A DNA stretch of 64,000 nt from an uncultured Pseudohongiella sp. (GTDB taxonomy: Bacteria; Pseudomonadota; Gammaproteobacteria; Pseudomonadales; Pseudohongiellaceae), in the NCBI GenBank assembly GCA_951812965.1, contig OX638341.1, positions 2,090,438 to 2,154,437 of the forward strand, written 5' to 3'. Shown piece after piece: positions 1 through 9,831 of the stretch. How positions within the stretch are numbered: position 1 is the stretch's first letter; the number at the start of each line of letters is the position of its first letter. The position numbers were made by a program, and so were the translations under genes. Under the pieces are notes generated by a model. The model was not told where the DNA came from, made no database searches, and worked only from the letters and a program-made list of their open reading frames with translations.

Positions 1-207
1 CGCGCCGCGAAAACCACCGGTCAGGGCAACGATCAGGCATCCCGCAAAGGCGCCAAAGAGTATCAGGCCAATTCCCTGGGAAGACCAGGGCTGCAAGGCG
101 CCCGAAAAGACAAAACTCGCGAAGGCGATGTGGCTGACCAGCAAGCCCAGCCCGGAAGTCGACCCCGCCGACAGCGCCGGTATCAGTCTGGAGGTCGCGG
201 ATTGCAC
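1..207 (-). CDS. SulP-family anion permease, N-terminal fragment (runs off left edge)
   Basis: An open frame starts at a GTG one base after the phosphatase stop codon and runs through the window edge; 69 codons are visible. The translation begins VQSATSRLIPALSAG and continues through an AFASFVFSGAL segment and a GIGLILFGAF segment. These resemble the first membrane segments of SulP transporters (LIPALTAG, FAxLIFSGPL, GIGLxLFG). SulP proteins carry sulfate, bicarbonate or other anions across the inner membrane. The substrate cannot be told from this fragment. The one-base spacing suggests co-transcription with the phosphatase. The family call rests on the N-terminus alone. Confidence 0.55.
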   Translation of the reverse strand, partial: MQSATSRLIPALSAGSTSGLGLLVSHIAFASFVFSGALQPWSSQGIGLILFGAFAGCLIVALTGGFRGA

Positions 208-208
208 C

Positions 209-961
209 TTAGTCCAGCCGCATCAGGATCGCGGAAATATTGTCCTTGCCGCCATTGCGGTTGGCGCTGTCGACCAGTTTCACGATGCAGCGATCGAGAT
301 CCTCGGAATTGTAATTAAGGATGTCCTTGATCTCCCAGTCGGCGACCATGCTCCAGAGGCCGTCGGAACACATCAGCAGCAGGTCGCCGCCTTGCAATTC
401 GTGTTCGAGGCGATCGATCTCCACCGTATCGTGAATGCCCAGCGCCCGGGTCAGAATGTGGTCGATATCGGTAAGTGAGAAGCCATTGTTCGGCATCGCG
501 CCCTTGGCCAGCAGATCGTTGATCAGCGTGTGATCGTGCGACAACTGCTCGAGTTGTCTGTTTCGCAACAAATACAGGCGCGAGTCTCCCACGCAGCCCG
601 CGAACATGCGCCGGCCTTCGATCCGGGTCGCGATCAGGGTCGTGCTCATGCCGTTATGGCATTTGTTGGCGCCGGCCGCGTGGAAAATCCTGAGATTGGC
701 CGCATTTATCGCGCGCAGCAATTCGTCGAACTGGTCGTCGGTTTCCGCATCGGGCGGACGGTCCGGGCGCAACTCGGTCAGAATCGATGTGACTGCCATG
801 CAGGAGGCGACTTCGCCCGAGGCGCGGCCACCGAGGCCATCCGCCAGAATCGCCAGGGCGGCGTCTTCGTCAAAACCGATGAAATCTTCGTTGTGTTCAC
901 GCAGGAGGCCGGTATCGGTCTTGCCGGCGATGCGAAGCTTGAGTCGTTCTCCTGTCATCAA
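209..961 (-). CDS. PP2C-family serine/threonine protein phosphatase
   Basis: The protein has 250 residues, the usual size for a stand-alone bacterial PP2C (Stp/PphA type). The metal-binding motifs appear in order: REHNED near residue 20, ADGLGGRASGE near residue 40, GDSRLYLLR mid-protein, CSDGLW near residue 200 and GGKDNIS near the C-terminus. It should remove phosphate from Ser/Thr using two Mn or Mg ions in the cytoplasm. No partner kinase gene is visible; one may lie left of the window. It is divergent from the AI-2E-type permease, with about 220 bases between them. A second ATG one codon in is an equally good start. Confidence 0.9.
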   Translation of the reverse strand: MMTGERLKLRIAGKTDTGLLREHNEDFIGFDEDAALAILADGLGGRASGEVASCMAVTSILTELRPDRPPDAETDDQFDELLRAINAANLRIFHAAGANKCHNGMSTTLIATRIEGRRMFAGCVGDSRLYLLRNRQLEQLSHDHTLINDLLAKGAMPNNGFSLTDIDHILTRALGIHDTVEIDRLEHELQGGDLLLMCSDGLWSMVADWEIKDILNYNSEDLDRCIVKLVDSANRNGGKDNISAILMRLD

Positions 962-1181
962 CAGGCCCCCTATTCTTGGTTTGTCCTTGATCGCGCCGGT
1001 TGCAACAGTGCCTGACGCAAGCCGCTATCTTTATTGATACGGGGCTTTCTGACAAGCCCCTTGCCGGATTGCGGTTGCGCGCAGTATTTTCTTTCGAATG
1101 GGAAAGGCCAAATATGGTAACCTTCGCGGGTTGTCAAGAACGGACGCGTTCCGAGCCTGTTCCCAAAGGAATTTTCGAACG

Positions 1182-2330
1182 ATGAAAGTGCCTAACTACC
1201 TGGCCGTCGTGCTGCTGGTAGTCGTAGTCTTCTACTTGCTGATCGTCGGCGAGTCGTTGCTGCTGCCGCTGGTGATCGCGATCGCCCTCTGGTATCTGAT
1301 CAACACCCTGGCGGCAACGCTGGGGCGGCTTTCCATCGGGAGCTTTTCGATACCCGGTCCGATTTGCCTGGGCTTGTCGGTGCTGACTTTTCTGGCGGCG
1401 ATCTGGGGTGTCGTCAATTTTCTGAGTTCCTCGTTCGGCGGCGTCTTGGAGATGGCGCCGATATACCAGGAAAACCTGATCCGTCGGCTTGAATCGATGT
1501 CGCTTCCTTTCGTGGACGTAGGAGACATCCAGGGGGAAAACTTCGGCCAGATGGTCATTGAATGGATCGATCTGCCAAGCTACGCCACCTCTCTGGCCGG
1601 TTCGGCGGCCGGAATCCTGGCTAGCAGCAGCCTGATCCTGATCTATATCGGTTTTCTGTTTTTCGAGCAGGGACAATTCAGGAACAAGATCAGCGCGCTG
1701 ATTTCCGACTCTGAAAAGGAAAAGGAAGTAAACGGAATTTTCGACCGCATCCGTGACGACATCCAGAAATACATCACCATCAAGATGTTCACCAGTACGC
1801 TCACCGGCGTACTCAGTTTCGGGCTCCTGCTGCTGATGGGAGTGGACTTCGCAGGCGTCTGGGGGCTGTTGATCTTTCTGCTCAATTTCATCCCCACCAT
1901 CGGCTCCATCATCGCCACCATGTTTCCGGCGATGATCGCCCTGGCCCAGTCCGACGGTTACTTCCTGTTCCTGCTGGTGCTCGGGGGCATCGGCGCTTTC
2001 CAGGTGATGATCGGCAATGTGATCGAGCCGCGGCTGATGGGCAGTTCGTTCAATCTCAGCCCGATAGTCATTCTCCTGAACCTGGCGTTGTGGGGAACGA
2101 TCTGGGGTATTCCCGGCGCGTTCCTGTGTGTTCCGTTCCTGATCATCTTCACCATCATCATGAGCCATTTTCCACGGACGCGGCCCATCGCCATCGTCCT
2201 GTCGAGCGACGGCGATCTGCGCGTGCCGCTGGAAGAAGCGCTGGAAACGTTTTCCTTCACCGGCGGAAGCGGCAATGCGCCGATGCTGGGCTCGGGCGAC
2301 GACGGCGAACACGACAAGCAGGGCGATTGA
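1182..2330 (+). CDS. AI-2E transporter family (DUF20/PerM-like) membrane protein
   Basis: This 382-residue protein has hydrophobic segments at the N-terminus (about residues 5-60), around 155-185 and repeatedly from about 220 to 345, the normal pattern of AI-2E/PerM permeases. The family motif region with [10 protein letters not shown] and [16 protein letters not shown], the latter near residue 300, is clear. Some members export autoinducer-2 and others act as Na+/H+ antiporters; the substrate here is unknown. I placed the start at 1182 because AAAGGA lies 11 bases upstream. An in-frame ATG 28 codons earlier would prepend a non-hydrophobic tail. The acidic C-terminal tail ([13 protein letters not shown]) is soluble. 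alaS follows after 34 bases. Confidence 0.88.
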   Translation: MKVPNYLAVVLLVVVVFYLLIVGESLLLPLVIAIALWYLINTLAATLGRLSIGSFSIPGPICLGLSVLTFLAAIWGVVNFLSSSFGGVLEMAPIYQENLIRRLESMSLPFVDVGDIQGENFGQMVIEWIDLPSYATSLAGSAAGILASSSLILIYIGFLFFEQGQFRNKISALISDSEKEKEVNGIFDRIRDDIQKYITIKMFTSTLTGVLSFGLLLLMGVDFAGVWGLLIFLLNFIPTIGSIIATMFPAMIALAQSDGYFLFLLVLGGIGAFQVMIGNVIEPRLMGSSFNLSPIVILLNLALWGTIWGIPGAFLCVPFLIIFTIIMSHFPRTRPIAIVLSSDGDLRVPLEEALETFSFTGGSGNAPMLGSGDDGEHDKQGD

Positions 2331-2364
2331 CGCCGCACCAGACCCGCTACCCAGACCCGCTACG

Positions 2365-4980
2365 ATGAACAGCAATCTGATACGCAAGTCATTCCTTGAC
2401 TATTTTGCCGACCACGGTCACAAGATCGTGTCGAGCAGCCCGCTCGTGCCCGGAAACGATCCTACTTTGTTGTTCACAAACTCCGGCATGGTCCAGTTCA
2501 AGGATGTGTTTCTCGGCCGGCAGGCGCGGCCCGGCAAGCGCGCGGTCACGTCCCAGCGTTGCCTGCGCGCCGGCGGCAAGCACAACGATCTGGAAAACGT
2601 GGGATACACGGCGCGTCACCACACATTTTTCGAAATGCTGGGCAATTTCTCCTTCGGCGATTATTTCAAGCGGGAAGCGATTCAATACGCCTGGGAGTTT
2701 CTTACCGTCAATCTCGGCCTGCCGCCGGAAAAACTATGGGTCACGGTGTTTCGCGACGACGACGAGGCCGCGAATATCTGGTTGAAGGAAATCAGGGTGG
2801 ACCCCGAGCGTTTCTCGCGCATGGGCGAGAAGGACAATTTCTGGGCCATGGGCGATACCGGACCTTGCGGCCCCTGTTCGGAAGTCTTTTACGATCACGG
2901 CCCGGAGGTGGCGGGCGGGCCGCCGGGGTCGCCCGACGAGGACGGCGATCGGTATATCGAGATCTGGAACCTGGTATTCATGCAATACGAGCGCAAGGAC
3001 GACGGCTCGCTCGAACCCTTGCCGCGCCCGTCTGTCGACACCGGCGCGGGGCTTGAGCGCATCGCCGCGGTGATGCAGAAAGTGCACAGCAATTACCAGA
3101 TCGACCTGTTCCGTTCGCTGCTTGAGGACATCCGGCAAGTCACCGGTGTGGAAGACCTCGACGATCCTTCCATGCTCGTGATTGCTGACCATATTCGTTC
3201 GTGTTCCTTTCTGGTCGCAGACGGCGTACTGCCTTCCAACGAGGGGCGCGGCTATGTATTGCGGCGAATTGTCCGCCGCGCGATCCGCCACGGCCACCGG
3301 CTCGGCGTAAAGGATCTGTTCTTCCACAAGCTCGTGCAATCGCTGGCCAGGGTAATGGGCGAGGCTTATCCCGAACTGGTCGAACAACGATCGCGGATCG
3401 AAGCTGCGCTGCTCGAAGAAGAGCGGCAATTCGCGCGCACGCTGGAAAACGGCATGACCATTCTGGAAAAGGCCATCGCCGAGTTGGACGGCACTGTCGT
3501 CTCCGGCGCGACCGTGTTCCGCCTGTACGACACCTACGGCTTTCCCGCCGACCTGACCGCCGATGTCGCCAGGGAGCATGGCCTGACGATCGATGCCGCG
3601 GGATTCGAGCAAGCGATGTCGGCGCAACGCGAACAGGCCCGGGCCGCGAGCAATTTCAGCGCAGGTGATCTTCTGGATATCGATCCGGAACATTCCACCG
3701 AATTCATCGGTTATGAAAGTCTGTCGGGTGACGCTACCGTGATCGGCATATTTTCGGCCGAGGACCGCAATCCGCTCGATGAATTGAGCGATGACCGGGA
3801 AGTGCGCCTGCTGCTCGATGTCAGCCCGTTCTACGGCGAATCCGGCGGTCAGGTGGGCGATACCGGCGTACTGGAAAACGGCGATGCGCGTTTTCTGGTC
3901 ACCGATACGCAGAAGCAGGGCGAAGCTCTCGTTCATATCGGAAAATTGAGGCAGGGCATGCTGCGCCCCGGCGATCGTCTGCAGGCACAAGTTTCAGCCG
4001 AGGCGCGCGGCGCCATCACCTTGAACCATTCCGCGACTCATCTCATGAACGCGGCCTTGCGCAATACGCTTGGCGCCCATGTCACCCAGCAGGGTTCGCT
4101 GGTGGACAAGGACCGGCTGCGCTTCGATTTCTCCCATTCGGCGCCGATGGACACTGAACAGATTCGGGAAATCGAGAAGTCGGTGAACAGCGAAATTCTG
4201 CGCAACTCCTCTGTCAGCAAGCAAATCATGCCCATCGAAGAAGCCCGCAAACGCGGGGCGCTTGCCATGTTCGGCGAGAAATACGGCGATGTGGTACGCG
4301 TGGTAAGCATGGGCGGTGAATATTCGGTGGAGTTCTGCGGCGGTTGCCATGTCGACCGCACCGGCGACATCGGGCTGTTCAGGATCACCTCGGAATCCGG
4401 CATTTCCGCCGGCGTGCGCCGGATCGAGGCGGTGACCGGCCGGCGCGCCCTCGAACTCGTGCATCACGAGGAGCAGACCTTGCGCGATGCCTGCCGCATC
4501 GTGAAGTCGAGCCCTGACGAACTCGTCGAGCGGGTAAGCCAGTTGGCAAAGTCCAATCGGGAGCTGGAAAAACAGATCGAGCGGCTCAAGGCGAGACTGG
4601 CGACCGGCGCCGGCGGAGATCTTGCCGATCAGGCGCGCGAGGTGGCGGGGATCAAGGTTCTTGCCACGCAGGTGGAAGGACTTGACTCAAAGGCCTTGCG
4701 CGAAGCGGTGGACAAACTCAAGAATCGACTTGGCAGATGCGTCGTGGTGCTTGCCAACAGCGAGGGCGGGAAAGTCAGTCTGGTCGCGGGAGTCAGCAAG
4801 GATCTGACGGAATCCGTCAAGGCGGGAGACCTCGCCAACATGGTCGCCGGCCAACTCGGTGGAAAGGGCGGCGGCCGTCCCGATATGGCCATGGCCGGGG
4901 GCCGCGACGCAAGCGCTCTCCCCGCTGCGCTTGAAAGCGTGACTCCCTGGGTCGAAGAACAATTGACGAGTGCTCGCTGA
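2365..4980 (+). CDS. alaS: alanyl-tRNA synthetase
   Basis: AlaS attaches alanine to tRNA-Ala in the cytoplasm. The product has 871 residues, the normal full length. The class II catalytic core is at the N-terminus ([47 protein letters not shown]). The editing domain carries the zinc-binding [11 protein letters not shown] near residue 560 and [13 protein letters not shown] near residue 660. The C-terminal region holds a coiled-coil stretch and the glycine-rich DHHA1 segment [15 protein letters not shown] 2365 is chosen because [14 protein letters not shown] is the canonical start; the frame stays open 30 codons further upstream. Its TGA overlaps the lysC ATG by one base. Confidence 0.98.
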   Translation: MNSNLIRKSFLDYFADHGHKIVSSSPLVPGNDPTLLFTNSGMVQFKDVFLGRQARPGKRAVTSQRCLRAGGKHNDLENVGYTARHHTFFEMLGNFSFGDYFKREAIQYAWEFLTVNLGLPPEKLWVTVFRDDDEAANIWLKEIRVDPERFSRMGEKDNFWAMGDTGPCGPCSEVFYDHGPEVAGGPPGSPDEDGDRYIEIWNLVFMQYERKDDGSLEPLPRPSVDTGAGLERIAAVMQKVHSNYQIDLFRSLLEDIRQVTGVEDLDDPSMLVIADHIRSCSFLVADGVLPSNEGRGYVLRRIVRRAIRHGHRLGVKDLFFHKLVQSLARVMGEAYPELVEQRSRIEAALLEEERQFARTLENGMTILEKAIAELDGTVVSGATVFRLYDTYGFPADLTADVAREHGLTIDAAGFEQAMSAQREQARAASNFSAGDLLDIDPEHSTEFIGYESLSGDATVIGIFSAEDRNPLDELSDDREVRLLLDVSPFYGESGGQVGDTGVLENGDARFLVTDTQKQGEALVHIGKLRQGMLRPGDRLQAQVSAEARGAITLNHSATHLMNAALRNTLGAHVTQQGSLVDKDRLRFDFSHSAPMDTEQIREIEKSVNSEILRNSSVSKQIMPIEEARKRGALAMFGEKYGDVVRVVSMGGEYSVEFCGGCHVDRTGDIGLFRITSESGISAGVRRIEAVTGRRALELVHHEEQTLRDACRIVKSSPDELVERVSQLAKSNRELEKQIERLKARLATGAGGDLADQAREVAGIKVLATQVEGLDSKALREAVDKLKNRLGRCVVVLANSEGGKVSLVAGVSKDLTESVKAGDLANMVAGQLGGKGGGRPDMAMAGGRDASALPAALESVTPWVEEQLTSAR

Positions 4981-6209
4981 TGTCTCTCATCGTGCAGAAA
5001 TTCGGCGGCACCTCGGTCGCCTCGGTGGGTCATATCGAGGCGGTAGCCGACAAGGTCGCGCGATTCCGCGACGACGGTCACGATGTAGTGGTGGTGTTGT
5101 CCGCCATGGCCGGCGAAACCAATCGGCTGGTCGCGCTCGCGCACGAAGTCATGGAGCAGCCCACTCCGAGAGAGATGGACGTGCTGTTGTCCACGGGCGA
5201 GCAAGTTACCATTTCACTGCTGTGCATGGCGCTCGAGCGACGCGGTTACGGCGCGCGCTCCTTCACCGGCGGCCAGGTCCGGATTCTCACCGACGAGAGT
5301 CATACCAGGGCGCGAATCAGGGAAGTCGACAGTACCAGACTTCATGCACAACTTGAACAGGGCAATGTTGTAGTAGTTGCTGGATTTCAAGGAGTTACGG
5401 AGAGTGGTTGCATTACTACCTTAGGTCGCGGCGGCTCCGACACCACGGCCGTGGCGCTGGCGGCGGCGCTGGAAGCGGAAGAATGCCAGATCTTTACCGA
5501 CGTCAAGGGCGTCTACACCACCGACCCGCGCATGGTCGACGGCGCCCGGCTGTTGCGGCACATCACATTCGAGGAAATGCTCGAACTTGCGAGCCTCGGC
5601 GCCAAGGTGCTGCAAATTCGGGCGGTAGAGTTCGCCGGCAAATACAAGGTTCCCTTGCGGGTGCTTTCGACATTCGAAGACGGGCCGGGAACTCTCATTA
5701 CGCTGGAGGAAGAAGAAATGGAAACACCTGCGATCGCCGGCGTCGCCTTCGAGCGCGACGAAGCCAAATTGACCGTGAAGGGCGTGCCCGATGTGCCGGG
5801 TGTGGCTTACAAGGTCATTGGCCCGGTCAGCGAACAAGGCATAGAGGTCGACGTGATCGTTCAGAATGCGGCCGCGGAAGGCAGCAACGACATCACTTTT
5901 ACGGTCAAGCGCAGCGAAGCCGAGCGCGCGCTGGAGATCCTCGAGCAGGTCATGCCCTCGGTGCCGGCGCAGTCGGTGGAACTCGATACCAAGATCGCCA
6001 AGGTCTCCCTCGTCGGTGTCGGCATGCGCTCCCACGCGGGCATTGCGAGCCGGATGTTCAAGGCCCTGGCCGGGGAAAACATCAATATCCAGATCATCAC
6101 CACTTCGGAAATCAAGATTTCCGTGGTGATCGAAGAGAAGTACCTGGAGTTGGCCGTACGGGCGCTGCATGGCGCTTTCGAACTCGAAAAGCACGAAAAT
6201 GGGCACTGA
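4980..6209 (+). CDS. lysC: aspartate kinase, lysine/threonine-sensitive type
   Basis: The enzyme phosphorylates L-aspartate, the first step towards lysine, threonine, methionine and diaminopimelate. The 409 residues show the kinase N-terminus IVQKFGGTSVAS, the TTLGRGGSDTTA loop near residue 145 and FTDVKGVYTTDPR near residue 175. Two ACT domains follow from about residue 265 (VPDVPGVAYKVI and VGVGMRSHAGIASRMF), the usual layout for feedback-inhibited monofunctional kinases. The ATG shares one base with the alaS stop (TGATG), so translation is probably coupled. The alaS-lysC-csrA order is common in Gammaproteobacteria. Confidence 0.97.
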   Translation: MSLIVQKFGGTSVASVGHIEAVADKVARFRDDGHDVVVVLSAMAGETNRLVALAHEVMEQPTPREMDVLLSTGEQVTISLLCMALERRGYGARSFTGGQVRILTDESHTRARIREVDSTRLHAQLEQGNVVVVAGFQGVTESGCITTLGRGGSDTTAVALAAALEAEECQIFTDVKGVYTTDPRMVDGARLLRHITFEEMLELASLGAKVLQIRAVEFAGKYKVPLRVLSTFEDGPGTLITLEEEEMETPAIAGVAFERDEAKLTVKGVPDVPGVAYKVIGPVSEQGIEVDVIVQNAAAEGSNDITFTVKRSEAERALEILEQVMPSVPAQSVELDTKIAKVSLVGVGMRSHAGIASRMFKALAGENINIQIITTSEIKISVVIEEKYLELAVRALHGAFELEKHENGH

Positions 6210-6350
6210 GGAACGCGAACCGTAAAGAAATTTCCATAAATCAGTTTGCAAACGGCGAATCTAGGCGGATACTATTACCGTGCAATCGGCAAAAAAGCGC
6301 CAAATAATGAACGAGGGAACGGCAACTGAAAGCTAACCAGGAGGAATGCA

Positions 6351-6548
6351 ATGCTGATACTGACACGCCGGATCGGCGAAACACTGATGGTGGGGGACGA
6401 TGTAACTGTTACCGTGCTGGGCGTCAAAGGCAACCAGGTGCGAATAGGGGTCAATGCGCCCAAGCATATAGCCGTTCACCGTGAGGAGATCTATCAGCGA
6501 ATTCAGCGAGAAAAGGACAGCCAGTCAGAATCCCCCGAAGAAGAGTGA
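6351..6548 (+). CDS. csrA: carbon storage regulator CsrA/RsmA
   Basis: CsrA is a small dimeric RNA-binding protein that blocks or stabilises mRNAs at GGA motifs in loops. The 65 residues match the family from end to end: [18 protein letters not shown], then [25 protein letters not shown] and a charged tail. The RNA-contact residues Leu4 and the VHREEI arginine are present. A strong Shine-Dalgarno, AGGAGG, lies 7 bases before the ATG; this GGA is also where CsrA could repress its own translation. The 141-base gap after lysC is room for its own promoter. Confidence 0.98.
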   Translation: MLILTRRIGETLMVGDDVTVTVLGVKGNQVRIGVNAPKHIAVHREEIYQRIQREKDSQSESPEEE

Positions 6549-6698
6549 ATTAGTTGACATAAGTCGCGGTTCCTCAAATTCTCTGTTTTCGATTTGATCG
6601 AAGATTTCCGCCCGCCTTTCTGACGGGTTCGAACTTCGAGCCGTACAGGCTTGAATCCCCGAGATTCCAAGTTTAATGCCACCTGCGGCCCTGGCGTT

Positions 6699-7994
6699 TC
6701 AGGCGCCGAGAAACACGATCTTGGCGACGAAAAGCAGCGCCAGGACGCCCACCGCGGGCCGAAGCTGATTGAATCGGCCCGAAACCAGTTTGATCGCCGC
6801 ATAGGTGATGAATCCGGCGGCGATGCCGTTGGCGATCGAGAAACTGAACGGAATAGTCACCGCCAATATTACCGCCGGAACGTACTCGGTCGCATCGTCC
6901 CAATCGATTTCGATCATGTTGCGGATCATCACGCAGGCGACGAAAAGCAGGGCCGATGCGGTGGCAAACGGAGGAATGGACGCCGCCAGGGGCGACAGGA
7001 ACAGCGTCAGCAGAAACAGCACCGAAACCGTAATCGCGGTCAGGCCGGTACGGCCTCCGGCTTTCACCCCGGCCGCGCTTTCGATGTAGCTGGTAACGGA
7101 CGAAGTGCCGAGGAGCGAGCCAAGCACCGAGGCGCCCGAGTCGACGATTACCGCCTGCTTCAGTCTCGGTAAATGGCCTTCCGTATCCAGCAGGTCGCCT
7201 TGTCTTGCGACTGCGATCAGGGTGCCGGAAGTATCGAACAGGTCAGTAAACAGGAAGGCAAAGATTACCCCGAAGAAAACCATGTCGAAGGCGCTGCCGA
7301 TGTCGAGTTGCAGGAATGTCGGCGCCAGCGAGGGAACTGCCGACACCGTGCCTTGCCAACTGGCTTCCCCGACCAGCATGCCGACAGCGGTTACCGCGAT
7401 TATTCCTGTCATCACGGCGCCGGCTTTCTTCAGCGCATCGAGCGCCGCGATCAATATCAATCCACCGAGCGCGAGTATGACGCTCCAGGAAGTCGCATCG
7501 CCGAGCGCGAGCAGCGTCGCGTCGTTGCCGACTACAAGCCCGGCGTTTCTCATGGCGATGATGGCGAGGAAAAAGCCGATTCCCGCAGCGGTAGCCATCT
7601 TCAGGGAGCGGGGAAAGGCGTCGATGATCCATGAGCGGATCGGCAGCACGGAGATGATTACGAAGCAGACTCCGGAAATGAACAGCGCGCCCATCGCCGT
7701 CTGCCATGGGTGTCCCATACCCAGCACGACGCCGTAAGTGAAGAAGGCGTTGATGCCCATGCCCGGCGCCAGGGCAATCGGATAATTCGCATAAAGGCCC
7801 ATCGCCGCGCAGGCGATTGCCGCCGCCAGGCAGGTGGCGGCGAACACCGCCCCCTGGTCCATGCCTGCCTCCGCGAGTATCTGCGGATTGACAATGGCGA
7901 TGTACGCCATCGCCAGGTAAGTCGTGACGCCGGCGGCAATCTCTCTCGAAACCGTCGTCCGGTGTTCGTCGAGGCGGAACAAGCGATTCATCAC
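6699..7994 (-). CDS. NCS2-family (AzgA-like) hypoxanthine/guanine permease
   Basis: This 431-residue integral membrane protein has the signature of the AzgA branch of the NCS2 purine:H+ symporters. It shows TTYLAMAYIAIVNPQIL near the N-terminus, NYPIALAPGMGINAFF near residue 70, and FLFTDLFDTSGTLIAVA near residue 245 followed by SVTSYIESAAGV. About 12 membrane segments can be read. It probably imports hypoxanthine, guanine or adenine. It is convergent with csrA, and the 150 bases between them show no convincing hairpin plus T-run terminator. No purine riboswitch-like sequence was seen upstream. Confidence 0.9.
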   Translation of the reverse strand: MMNRLFRLDEHRTTVSREIAAGVTTYLAMAYIAIVNPQILAEAGMDQGAVFAATCLAAAIACAAMGLYANYPIALAPGMGINAFFTYGVVLGMGHPWQTAMGALFISGVCFVIISVLPIRSWIIDAFPRSLKMATAAGIGFFLAIIAMRNAGLVVGNDATLLALGDATSWSVILALGGLILIAALDALKKAGAVMTGIIAVTAVGMLVGEASWQGTVSAVPSLAPTFLQLDIGSAFDMVFFGVIFAFLFTDLFDTSGTLIAVARQGDLLDTEGHLPRLKQAVIVDSGASVLGSLLGTSSVTSYIESAAGVKAGGRTGLTAITVSVLFLLTLFLSPLAASIPPFATASALLFVACVMIRNMIEIDWDDATEYVPAVILAVTIPFSFSIANGIAAGFITYAAIKLVSGRFNQLRPAVGVLALLFVAKIVFLGA

Positions 7995-8055
7995 GTCAAT
8001 ATGCCGATTGCAAGCCGGATCGCCGCCGGGATGCCCTGGGCCGGTAACGCTCCCG

Positions 8056-8484
8056 TCAGCCCTGCTGCGGCGCCGTATCGAAGTTGATCATCCACTGGAT
8101 GCCGAACTTGTCGGTAACCTGGCCGAAGTAGGCGCCCCAGAACATGTCTTGCATGGGCGTTGTCGCATTGCCGCCCGCGGACAGTTTGGCAAACAGTTCG
8201 TCGCATTGCTCCCGGCTGTCCGGCGTGACCGAAAGCGAAAAGTTACTGCCCGCTTCCGGCGCCGGCCCGAAAGCGCGTGATGAATCGCTGCCCATCAGCA
8301 CGCTGGCGCCGATCGGCAGCGATACGTGCATGATGCGGTCTTGCTCGTCCTCGGCAATGCCCATGCCCGGCGGACCCTCGCCGAAAGTGGAAATAAAGCT
8401 GAACTCGCCGCCGAAAACCTCGCGATAGAACTCGAAGACCTCGCGGCAATTGCCATCAAACGTAAGATAAGTTTCAAGATGCAT
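8056..8484 (-). CDS. VOC/glyoxalase-like (PhnB-type) protein
   Basis: The 142-residue protein starts MHLETYLTFDGNCREVFEFY and contains FGGEFSFISTF, IMHVSLPIGASVLMGSD and the C-terminal WGAYFGQVTDKFGIQWMIN. This is the usual layout of the PhnB-like branch of the vicinal oxygen chelate superfamily (two beta-alpha-beta-beta-beta units). Members include small metal-dependent enzymes and many of unknown substrate; the ligand cannot be told here. A GAGGAG-type ribosome site lies just before the ATG. It is transcribed on the same strand as the permease downstream, 61 bases away. Confidence 0.82.
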   Translation of the reverse strand: MHLETYLTFDGNCREVFEFYREVFGGEFSFISTFGEGPPGMGIAEDEQDRIMHVSLPIGASVLMGSDSSRAFGPAPEAGSNFSLSVTPDSREQCDELFAKLSAGGNATTPMQDMFWGAYFGQVTDKFGIQWMINFDTAPQQG

Positions 8485-8528
8485 GAAAAGCTCCTCAGGA
8501 ATCGCGACGGATTGTAGCAGTAGTTGGA

Positions 8529-9224
8529 CTAAATCAGGTTATTGGGTTCGAGTCTCGCGTAAGGTACTGACCAGACGGCGCCGAAACTACGTACCATGGC
8601 GCGCTTGGGGTTCATACGCTCGATAATGCCGGCCCGGAGTTGCCCGCGGCTTTTGAAGTTTACCGCGTCGCCGGTCCGAAACTTCGTCTTTGCGGCCTCA
8701 CGTTTGTTGCGCGACAGTTCCGTTTCCGGCGCACAGGATTTGGGTGTTGCGCCCAGTCGCCGGGCGATTTCCTTCCAGACGGGTCCGTGGCCAACTCTCG
8801 GTCCTGCCAACGCATGCGCTATTTCATGCAGGATGGTATCGGTGATCTGGACTGGCGTCCCACCTGCTGCGTGCTCGCGGCTCAGAAGTATCAGTTTCTC
8901 CCGGTATCGGCATACGCCGAGCTTCTTCCGGGCGGCATTGAAACGGAACGACCAATCGCCGAGCCCATGCCGGTCCATGAGTTCGCGGGCCTGTTCGGCA
9001 ACTTCCCTGAGCCGCTCCATACGTTTATGGCGTCCCTTCGCCGTAGCGTCACAAACGTGATTGATTTTGCCGTACGGCACGACCCAGGCATCGGCGCCGC
9101 AACGTACTTTTGCTCTTGTCGGATTCAGTTTCTCAATCGAGCCGTTCAGCCTGCCCCTGCCGCGGACCGGAAACCAGACCTCGTCCCCGGCTTCGAACAG
9201 GATTTGCTTGTCAGCTTCCTGCAT
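8529..9224 (-). CDS. SprT-like zinc metalloprotease domain protein with flanking KOW-like repeats
   Basis: The central part (about residues 70-170) is a SprT-like domain with the zinc motif HEIAHAL near residue 132 and a later GHGPVWKEIARRLG where the third histidine is expected. It is flanked by two similar beta segments. The N-terminal one has EAGDEVWFPVRGRGRLNGSI, then NPTRAKVR and VVPYGKI. The C-terminal one has RTGDAVNFKSRGQLRAG, then NPKRAMVR and SVPYARL. SprT/Spartan proteins act on proteins bound to DNA; a bacterial role for this architecture is not established. The ATG overlaps the upstream stop (TGATG), which implies coupling with the small gene before it. Confidence 0.8.
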   Translation of the reverse strand: MQEADKQILFEAGDEVWFPVRGRGRLNGSIEKLNPTRAKVRCGADAWVVPYGKINHVCDATAKGRHKRMERLREVAEQARELMDRHGLGDWSFRFNAARKKLGVCRYREKLILLSREHAAGGTPVQITDTILHEIAHALAGPRVGHGPVWKEIARRLGATPKSCAPETELSRNKREAAKTKFRTGDAVNFKSRGQLRAGIIERMNPKRAMVRSFGAVWSVPYARLEPNNLI

Positions 9225-9421
9225 CAGGCGCCGGAAGCTTTTTCTTCTGCAGCGAGTAACTCTTCGAACTGCCTTACCGCCTGTTCGAACTTGTCCCTGC
9301 AGCCGGTGTTACAGAAGCCGACGACATTGCCCCGATACTCGGTCAGCGAGTCAGCCTGGACGGGCTTGCCGGACCAGGGACAGAGAGTGTTAAGGCAATT
9401 AGCAGGAACTGAAGTCATCAT
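9224..9421 (-). CDS. small YHS/TRASH-like cysteine-rich protein
   Basis: The 65-residue protein has LCPWSGKPVQADS near residue 13 and VGFCNTGCRDKFEQAV near residue 35. The spacing of its cysteines (CPxxGK...GFCxxxCxxxF) is that of YHS/TRASH metal-binding domains. Similar short proteins are often mis-annotated as glutathione S-transferases. It may sense or carry a metal, but no function can be assigned. The stop overlaps the SprT-like start by one base, and the 5' end overlaps the preceding small gene by 23 bases in another frame, so the three are probably one transcript. Confidence 0.6.
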   Translation of the reverse strand: MMTSVPANCLNTLCPWSGKPVQADSLTEYRGNVVGFCNTGCRDKFEQAVRQFEELLAAEEKASGA

Positions 9422-9581
9422 TGCACTCCTCTTTCGCCGAGCCTTTGTTCAGCAATCGGTCTCGCGATTTCAATTTGCTTTCGATCTGCGCCTCTTCTTC
9501 CGCGGTGAGTTCAAGAAACTCCGCTGCGCCCCCGAATTTCCAGCCAGCCGCTTCCAGATTCTTTCGTTTGTCTGCATTCAT
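9399..9581 (-). CDS. small protein resembling the N-terminus of HigA/XRE-type antitoxins, no HTH
   Basis: The 60 residues begin MNADKRKNLEAAGWKFGGA and continue EFLELTAEEEAQIESKL. Many short XRE/HigA-like antitoxins start with this same pattern (KRKxLEAAGWxxG, EFLxLTxEE). The helix-turn-helix that should follow is absent, and the protein ends after a polar tail. It may be a real small protein or the remnant of an antitoxin. It overlaps the next gene by 23 bases and has no toxin-like partner on either side. Confidence 0.45.
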   Translation of the reverse strand: MNADKRKNLEAAGWKFGGAAEFLELTAEEEAQIESKLKSRDRLLNKGSAKEECNDDFSSC

Positions 9582-9831
9582 CGTCTTGAGATTTTCGGTG
9601 TGTGTATAACTAGTCTGCGGCGCCCGACGAGTTCACTGACAGAATTTGGCAAAAAGTGGACCATGTCGTGAACGGGCGGTAGAGTACCGCATCCGCATTT
9701 GATTGGCATCAAAACGGAGAAAATCGGCACATGGCGACGATGCATCTGCTAGTTGGGCGCCTGAAGGGACAATACGAGATCGCCTAGAAGATGTCTTGGT
9801 GACTCACAAGGAATCGCAGGGAGCAGGAGCC

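Noticed and set aside
1134..2387. 417-codon minus-strand frame antisense to the AI-2E-type permease
   Set aside because: Highly polar, Gln/Asp/His-rich composition with no fold, and exactly opposite a clear membrane protein gene.
2734..3990. 418-codon minus-strand frame antisense to alaS
   Set aside because: Mirror of a conserved synthetase gene; the composition is that of a third-position GC shadow.
6549..6698. tRNA-Ser directly after csrA
   Set aside because: A TTCGAA segment is present but no cloverleaf can be built; the real tRNA-Ser is at 10.8 kb.
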